Assembly (NCBI GenBank): GCA_945906795.1
Contig: CAMDRO010000002.1
Coordinates: 48,295-112,294, forward strand
Origin: Spirosoma fluviale
GTDB taxonomy: Bacteria; Bacteroidota; Bacteroidia; Cytophagales; Spirosomataceae
DNA: 64,000 bases
Reading direction: 5' to 3'
Shown here: positions 58,818 to 64,000 of the stretch, piece by piece
Layout of the letters: the number at the start of each line of letters is the position of its first letter
Position numbering within the stretch: the stretch's first letter is position 1
Notes under the pieces: generated by a model
What the model was told of the DNA's origin: nothing
Databases searched by the model: none
What the model saw: the letters and a program-made list of their open reading frames with translations, nothing else
Program-made: the position numbers and the translations under genes

Positions 58818-59714
58818 ATGATAACTCGACAATCTTTTATTCAACAATCTTCTTTGTTGGCCTTCACGACTTTACTCCCTTTTTCTGCCAATAAAACCTA
58901 TCAAATGGGGTATTCTGCCATCACTTGGTCTGGAAACGACGAGCAGGCCATCACGGATATTGCCTCTTTAGGCTTTAAGGGAATTCAATTACGGGCCAAC
59001 TCATTTCCGGTGTATAAAGATGATCCTTCTGTGTTAAAAGCGAAGTTGGATGCCGCCAAATTGAAGTTGGTCATGTTTTCAAGTGGCAATGTTGAAATCG
59101 ATCCGGCGAAGGAAATGGCGACCATAGACCAACATGTAAACCATGCAAAATTTGTTAAGGCTTTGGGTGGAACATCAATCCAATTGACCAACAGTCTTCG
59201 CAAAAAAGGAGTTTTACCTACTGAGGCGGAGTTAGTTCGTTTGGCCCAAGTGATGAATGAAATTGGCAAACGCACAAAAGAAATTGGCATTCAGACGACA
59301 TATCACAATCACATGAACCAATTTGGGGAGACGCCTGAGGAGGTGGAAACGTTAGTTAAAAATATGATTCCAGCTTATGCCAAATTGCTTTTGGATGTAG
59401 CTCATTATTTTCAAGGTGGTGGGAATCCTGCGGAGGCCGTTTTAAAGTATAAAGATGTGATTCATGCTTTTCATATCAAAGATGTGGAGGCTCCAGTGAA
59501 AGGCCAAGAATCAAATCCCAAATCATATAAGTTTGTTGAGTTGGGCCAAGGAAAGGTAGATTTAGTAGCTGTTTTCAAGAATATAGATCAAATTAAATTT
59601 AAGGGTTGGGCCATTGTGGAATTAGATGCTGTCCCTGATAAGGCCAGAACTCCTTTGCAATGTGGCGAGATCAGTAGAAATTTTTTGAGAGATAAAATTG
59701 GCTATCAATTTTAG
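58818..59714 (+). CDS. Exported sugar phosphate isomerase/epimerase (xylose isomerase-like TIM barrel)
   Basis: QMGYSAITWSGNDEQAITDIASLGFKGIQLRAN, TTYHNHMNQFGETPEEVE, LLLDVAHYFQGG, HAFHIKDV. Confidence 0.88.
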   Translation: MITRQSFIQQSSLLAFTTLLPFSANKTYQMGYSAITWSGNDEQAITDIASLGFKGIQLRANSFPVYKDDPSVLKAKLDAAKLKLVMFSSGNVEIDPAKEMATIDQHVNHAKFVKALGGTSIQLTNSLRKKGVLPTEAELVRLAQVMNEIGKRTKEIGIQTTYHNHMNQFGETPEEVETLVKNMIPAYAKLLLDVAHYFQGGGNPAEAVLKYKDVIHAFHIKDVEAPVKGQESNPKSYKFVELGQGKVDLVAVFKNIDQIKFKGWAIVELDAVPDKARTPLQCGEISRNFLRDKIGYQF

Positions 59715-59735
59715 TGAATTTTTAAATTTAAATAG

Positions 59736-60953
59736 ATGGCTTCTAAGCGCAACCCAGCGATAGGTTTTATTTTTATTACTTTGTTGATTGATGTGATGGG
59801 TATCGGCTTAATTATACCCATTTTACCTACCTTAATTCGCGGGTTTACTGGGGGTGATTTAAGTACGGCATCTCAATATTCTGGTTGGCTTATGGCTTCA
59901 TATGCCATCATGCAGTTTTTTTTCTCCCCTGTGTTGGGTGGTTTATCGGATCAGTTTGGACGTCGTCCTGTCATTTTAGCATCTCTTTTTGGCTTTTCCA
60001 TTGATTATTTAATTTTGGCGAATGCGCCTAACATCACTTGGTTGTTTATAGGCCGATTATTGGCTGGTATCACGGGAGCTAGTTTTACTACTGCTCAAGC
60101 GTATATAGCTGATATTTCAAAAGCAGAGGATCGAGCTAAGAATTTTGGAATGGTGGGCGCTGCTTTTGGTATCGGGTTTATTATTGGCCCTGCCGTCGGT
60201 GGGTTTTTAGGAAGTTATGGGGTTCGAGTACCTTTTTATGCTTCAGCCGTTTTGACCTTGGTGAATGGCTTGTATGGATATTTCGTCCTGCCAGAATCTT
60301 TGTCCAAAGCTAATCGGAGGCCTTTTGATTGGCGTCGCGCTAATCCATTGGGGTCTTTAAAAAACATTTCAAAATACCCACTGATCGCAGGTTTGGTCGG
60401 TGGATTCTTTTGTCTGCAGTTGGCCGGTCAGGCACATCCCAGCACCTGGTCCTATTTTACGATGAAAGTTTTTGGTTGGAGTCCAAAGGAAGTGGGTTAT
60501 TCTTTAGCTTTTGTGGGTTTAATTGTGGCCATCGTTCAGGGTGGTTTGAATCGATTAATTATACCCAAAATAGGCGAAGTTAAAGCCATATTTTATGGCT
60601 TAATTTTGTATGCCATCGGATTTTTTCTTTTTTCCTATGCCTCTAAAGCGTGGATGATGTACGTATTTATGGTGCCATTTGGCTTAGGGGGAATTGCGGG
60701 TCCAGCATTACAAAGTTTGATCACCCAACAAGTGGGTCCGGATGAGCAGGGGGAATTGCAGGGTGGATTAACGAGTTTGCAATCCGTTACGACCATTTTA
60801 GGGCCTTTATTGTCGTCCAATTTGTTTGCTTATTTTACTTCTTCGAGTGCAGGAATCTATTTTCCTGGAGCGGCGTTTTTTATGGCAGGTGCCCTTGTGG
60901 TGGTGGGTTGGTTTGTGGTGATGCGATCTGTTCCTTCTTCCAAGGCGACATAG
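59736..60953 (+). CDS. MFS transporter (TetA/MdtG-like)
   Basis: LLIDVMGIGLIIPILPTL, FFSPVLGGLSDQFGRRPVIL, 12 TM segments. Confidence 0.92.
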   Translation: MASKRNPAIGFIFITLLIDVMGIGLIIPILPTLIRGFTGGDLSTASQYSGWLMASYAIMQFFFSPVLGGLSDQFGRRPVILASLFGFSIDYLILANAPNITWLFIGRLLAGITGASFTTAQAYIADISKAEDRAKNFGMVGAAFGIGFIIGPAVGGFLGSYGVRVPFYASAVLTLVNGLYGYFVLPESLSKANRRPFDWRRANPLGSLKNISKYPLIAGLVGGFFCLQLAGQAHPSTWSYFTMKVFGWSPKEVGYSLAFVGLIVAIVQGGLNRLIIPKIGEVKAIFYGLILYAIGFFLFSYASKAWMMYVFMVPFGLGGIAGPALQSLITQQVGPDEQGELQGGLTSLQSVTTILGPLLSSNLFAYFTSSSAGIYFPGAAFFMAGALVVVGWFVVMRSVPSSKAT

Positions 60954-61008
60954 TTTTTTAATCGGCGATCTTACAGGATGAATGGAAATTAAGTTGAAAT
61001 AAAAATTT

Positions 61009-61016
61009 TACCTTTG
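61009..61016 (+). promoter_or_regulatory. Candidate -7 element TACCTTTG
   Basis: TAnnTTTG match about 30 nt upstream of the ATG at 61046. Confidence 0.4.
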
Positions 61017-61045
61017 TTAACTCAAACCCTTAAAATAATTAAAAA

Positions 61046-61783
61046 ATGAAATTAATAAAAGGAAGTATCGCTTTAGCCATTTTATTTTTGACGAGTGCTG
61101 GAATTTTCGCGCAAACCGCGGATGAAATTATAGCGAAACATCAGTCTGCGATGGGAAGTCCTGAAAAATGGGCCTCGGTTAAGTCGATGGTGATGTTAAA
61201 TAAGTTCAATGTGCAAGGCATGGACATTGTGAGTAAAACATCTATTATGGTAGGGAAATCGTTCAGGACTGAAATCGAAGTGATGGGAAATAAAATAATT
61301 ACCGTTGTGGATGGTGAGGGTGGCTGGATGAATCGCCCTGCGATGATGGGTGGAACGGGTGAGCCAGAAGATTTACCTCGTGAGCAGGTAAAAGCAACTA
61401 TTTCGCAGAAGAATATTGGTTCATCCTTATTGATTGCCAAAAATGAGGGGGCCAAAATTGATTTGGTGAGCAAAGAAAAGTTGGATGGTGCAGAAGTGTA
61501 TTTGTTGAAAATCACGAAAAAATCGGGAGAGGAATCTCAGGTATTTGTTTCAGCGTCCACGGGTTTTATCGTTAAGGCGATTAATAAAATGAATGTACAA
61601 GGGCAGCAAGTTGAGGCGGAAGTTTTGTATTCAAATTACAAGTCCATCGACGGATTGTTTTTCCCTTTTACTATTGAAACGCCAAGTCCCATGGGTGGCG
61701 GAAATATGGTGGTAGAAACATCATCCATCGATCTAAATCCAGCTTTAGATGCATCTATCTTTGCAAAACCTGTAAAAAAATAG
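61046..61783 (+). CDS. Exported outer-membrane lipoprotein-sorting (LolA-like) protein
   Basis: Signal peptide; TADEIIAKHQSAMGSPEKWASVKSMVML...; beta-rich sequence with YSNYKSIDGLFFPFTIE. Confidence 0.7.
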   Translation: MKLIKGSIALAILFLTSAGIFAQTADEIIAKHQSAMGSPEKWASVKSMVMLNKFNVQGMDIVSKTSIMVGKSFRTEIEVMGNKIITVVDGEGGWMNRPAMMGGTGEPEDLPREQVKATISQKNIGSSLLIAKNEGAKIDLVSKEKLDGAEVYLLKITKKSGEESQVFVSASTGFIVKAINKMNVQGQQVEAEVLYSNYKSIDGLFFPFTIETPSPMGGGNMVVETSSIDLNPALDASIFAKPVKK

Positions 61784-61811
61784 GGGAAATTAATCATTTA
61801 TAAACCAATTT

Positions 61812-61848
61812 AAAACGCTCCCAAAAATATTTTTGAGAGCGTTTTTTT
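61812..61848. terminator. Bidirectional terminator
   Basis: AAAACGCTCcCAAAAATATTTTTGaGAGCGTTTT with T-runs, between convergent genes; its edge overlaps the stop codon of the minus-strand CDS. Confidence 0.85.
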
Positions 61849-62767
61849 AGGGTAAAAATTGGTTTAAGTGGTTTCTTGCCGATCGAATGGCCTTAACAAT
61901 ATCCTCGTCAGAACCTTCATAGGCTTTATCTTCCACTTCGATCACGATCGGGCCGCGGTATCTCACGTCATTTAAGGCACTGATGAAGGAACCCCATTGA
62001 ATATCTCCCAATCCAGGGATTTTAGGGGAATGATATTCTAATGGATTGGCTAAAATACCTACTTGGTTTAGTTTGTCATGATATACTTTAACATCCTTCA
62101 GGTGAATATGATGCAATTTTTCTTTGTAGGCATAAATGGGGTATAGGTAATCCATCATTTGCCAGACCATATGAGAAGGATCATAATTCAGTCCAAAATT
62201 GTTTGATGGGATGATGCTGAATAATTGATCCCATATTTTAGGTGTTGTGGCTAAATTTTTCCCGCCAGGCCATTCGTCATCTGAGAAAAACATGGGACAA
62301 TTTTCGATGCCAATTTTAATATTTAGGCTATCGGCTAGGTCAATAATCTCCGGCCATACCTCTTTGAATTTTGAAATGTTATAATCGATATTTTTGGTGA
62401 AATCTCGGCCGACAAACGTATTCACATTTCCGATGCCTAAAACGGCTGCCGCTTTTATGATTTTTTTGATGTGGTTTCTGTAAAATGAAGCCTGCTTTTC
62501 ATCGGGGTCCATTGGGTTTGGATAGTAGCCAAGCGCCGAAATTTTAATGGGCTGTTGGGCTAATTTATTTTTCAAATCCAATAATTCTTGTTGGCCAAGT
62601 GCATCCACAGCTATATGTGAAACACCTGCATACCTTCTTTTATCAGCATTCTCAATGGGCCAGCACATCACTTCCACACAGGCAAATTGTTCTTTTTGGG
62701 CAAATGCTAATACCTCATCTAAATTTTTATTGGGTAAAATAGCGGAAACAAAACCAAGGTCTAACAT
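61847..62767 (-). CDS. Sugar phosphate isomerase/epimerase
   Basis: CVEVMCWPIENADKRRYAGVSHIAVD, FGLNYDPSHMVWQMMDYL, HHIHLKDVKV, VIEVEDKAYEGS. Confidence 0.88.
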   Translation of the reverse strand: MLDLGFVSAILPNKNLDEVLAFAQKEQFACVEVMCWPIENADKRRYAGVSHIAVDALGQQELLDLKNKLAQQPIKISALGYYPNPMDPDEKQASFYRNHIKKIIKAAAVLGIGNVNTFVGRDFTKNIDYNISKFKEVWPEIIDLADSLNIKIGIENCPMFFSDDEWPGGKNLATTPKIWDQLFSIIPSNNFGLNYDPSHMVWQMMDYLYPIYAYKEKLHHIHLKDVKVYHDKLNQVGILANPLEYHSPKIPGLGDIQWGSFISALNDVRYRGPIVIEVEDKAYEGSDEDIVKAIRSARNHLNQFLP

Positions 62768-62768
62768 C

Positions 62769-63128
62769 TTATTTTTTTTGATTTAATAGGTAATAAATAA
62801 CAAGAGAAAAGGAAGCAATCCATAGGCCTACCGCCTCGCGAGCCAATTCTTGGTTCATTGTTTTCATACTAAGTCCATCTGTAATAAATCCTTCCCATGC
62901 AGTCATTTCGGACCATATTTGCAAGCCGGCTGTGGCTGATAAGACAAATAATACAATGAGTAATTCTGAATTAGTTTTATGCCGAAATGCCTGAATAGAC
63001 ACATAGGTGGCAACGCCATAAATGGGTACCCATAAGATGGGATCTGGATCATTCAATTGCCAATATGCGAAAAAGAAAAAAGCGATGGCAAAGATTGCAC
63101 CCAGATAAGTTTGTAGTTTTTCAATCAT
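62769..63128 (-). CDS. Small multi-pass membrane protein (transmembrane family 220-like)
   Basis: FFFAYWQLNDPDPILWVPIYGVATYVSI; four hydrophobic segments. Confidence 0.7.
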   Translation of the reverse strand: MIEKLQTYLGAIFAIAFFFFAYWQLNDPDPILWVPIYGVATYVSIQAFRHKTNSELLIVLFVLSATAGLQIWSEMTAWEGFITDGLSMKTMNQELAREAVGLWIASFSLVIYYLLNQKK

Positions 63129-63133
63129 GATTT

Positions 63134-63847
63134 TTATTTACATAGGTTTTTTAGTGCATCTTTTGCACCGGGGTAATTTAATTTATTTGCTTGATTAAAT
63201 GCCAAGCAAGATTTTTCGAAATCATTTTTTTTGTAATAGCTGAGTCCCAACGCGTAATAAGCTTTTCCATATTCCGAATTGATTGAAATAGATTGTTCAA
63301 AATCTAAAATGGCCGAATCTAATTTATCTTGTTGGAAATACAGGTTGCCCCGATTGTAATACGCATTTATTTCTTTGGGATTTAATTTTATGCTGTTGGT
63401 GAAATCTTGTTTTGAAAGGTCAATTAAATGCAGTGCAGCTCGAATGATTCCTCTTTGTACATATCCGGCACTTGAATCTGGAGCTAATTGAATGGCTTTG
63501 TCAATAGGAGCTACGGCATCTTTCCAGGCATTTTTTTCCATGAAAGCCGACGCTAAGTTTAATTGGCCCAAGTAATTGGACGGTTTTAAGTCGACCGATT
63601 TCTGATAATCAAGAATGGCTTCATCTATTTTTTTTTCTTGAAAATTAATGACTCCGCGTAAATTATAGGCTTCAGAATAACCTGGATTTTTTTCAAGTGC
63701 TTTTTCAACGGCTTCTCTAGCTGTAATTAAATCACCTTTTTTCATGCGTGCTTTGGCTTCCTCGAACCAAGATTCTGCTGAACTTGAACATCCTAAGGCT
63801 AGAATACTTGAAATGATAAACAAAATAATATAATGGGCTAAGCGCAT
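63134..63847 (-). CDS. TPR lipoprotein
   Basis: ISSILALGCSSSAES lipobox; TPR units (YSEAYNLRGVINFQEKKIDEAILDYQKSVDLKP). Confidence 0.9.
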   Translation of the reverse strand: MRLAHYIILFIISSILALGCSSSAESWFEEAKARMKKGDLITAREAVEKALEKNPGYSEAYNLRGVINFQEKKIDEAILDYQKSVDLKPSNYLGQLNLASAFMEKNAWKDAVAPIDKAIQLAPDSSAGYVQRGIIRAALHLIDLSKQDFTNSIKLNPKEINAYYNRGNLYFQQDKLDSAILDFEQSISINSEYGKAYYALGLSYYKKNDFEKSCLAFNQANKLNYPGAKDALKNLCK

Positions 63848-63900
63848 AAAGAATCCTTTTTATAAAGGTATTAATGAGAATGCAAATTATCCATTATTAT

Positions 63901-63931
63901 TTTGAAAAAAGCAGGTTTTATGCCATATTTG
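63901..63931 (+). promoter_or_regulatory. Candidate promoter (-33 TTTG / -7 CATATTTG, 19-nt spacer)
   Basis: TTTG at 63901-63904; CATATTTG at 63924-63931 (one mismatch to TAnnTTTG); no ORF follows before the window end. Confidence 0.5.
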
Positions 63932-63934
63932 CAA

Positions 63935-64000
63935 CGGCAAATTACCAGCTCCCGCTGAATCCCCCAGATTTTGATCAAAGCAAGGGTAGGTTGGTTGAGC
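63935..64000 (+). ncRNA. ffs: Probable bacterial small SRP RNA (4.5S-like), 3' end beyond window
   Basis: ggcaaattaccagctcccgctgaatcccccag...agcaagggtaggttggttgagc resembles the domain IV region (CAG...AGCAAGGGTA) of Bacteroidota SRP RNAs, placed just after a promoter-like element. Recognition by eye only. Confidence 0.6.

Overview
The window is a gene-dense, AT-rich Bacteroidota chromosome segment, probably Cytophagales judging by gene content and TAnnTTTG-type promoters. I see no rRNA, tRNA, CRISPR array, transposon, phage or obvious defence system. About 52 CDS are supportable. Housekeeping genes include rsmA, mgtE, dtd, mazG, miaA, metZ, hemH, nuoH, pdxA, mutS2, a pyruvate carboxylase, and an NFACT/RqcH-like protein. 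There are several sugar or uronic-acid catabolism clusters: an aldolase/glycosidase operon, an acetylxylan esterase next to convergent KGSA-dehydrogenase and FAH-family genes, and DUF1080/Gfo-Idh/TIM-barrel isomerase genes. The rest includes TPR and outer-membrane proteins, a hybrid sensor kinase and transporters. The most unusual items are: (1) a pyruvate carboxylase ORF that runs without a stop into a complete gamma-glutamylcyclotransferase/AIG2-like domain; (2) a probable SRP RNA at the right edge with an apparently non-GGAA apical loop; (3) a small membrane-protein gene whose reading frame seems to begin at ATT, directly after a terminator; (4) a frameshifted yigZ; (5) a small family of agacgcga..tcgcgtct palindromes, some abutting stop codons; (6) a nuoH with no other nuo genes beside it. 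No obviously new multi-gene system was found. All assignments come from reading motifs by eye; no database search was run.
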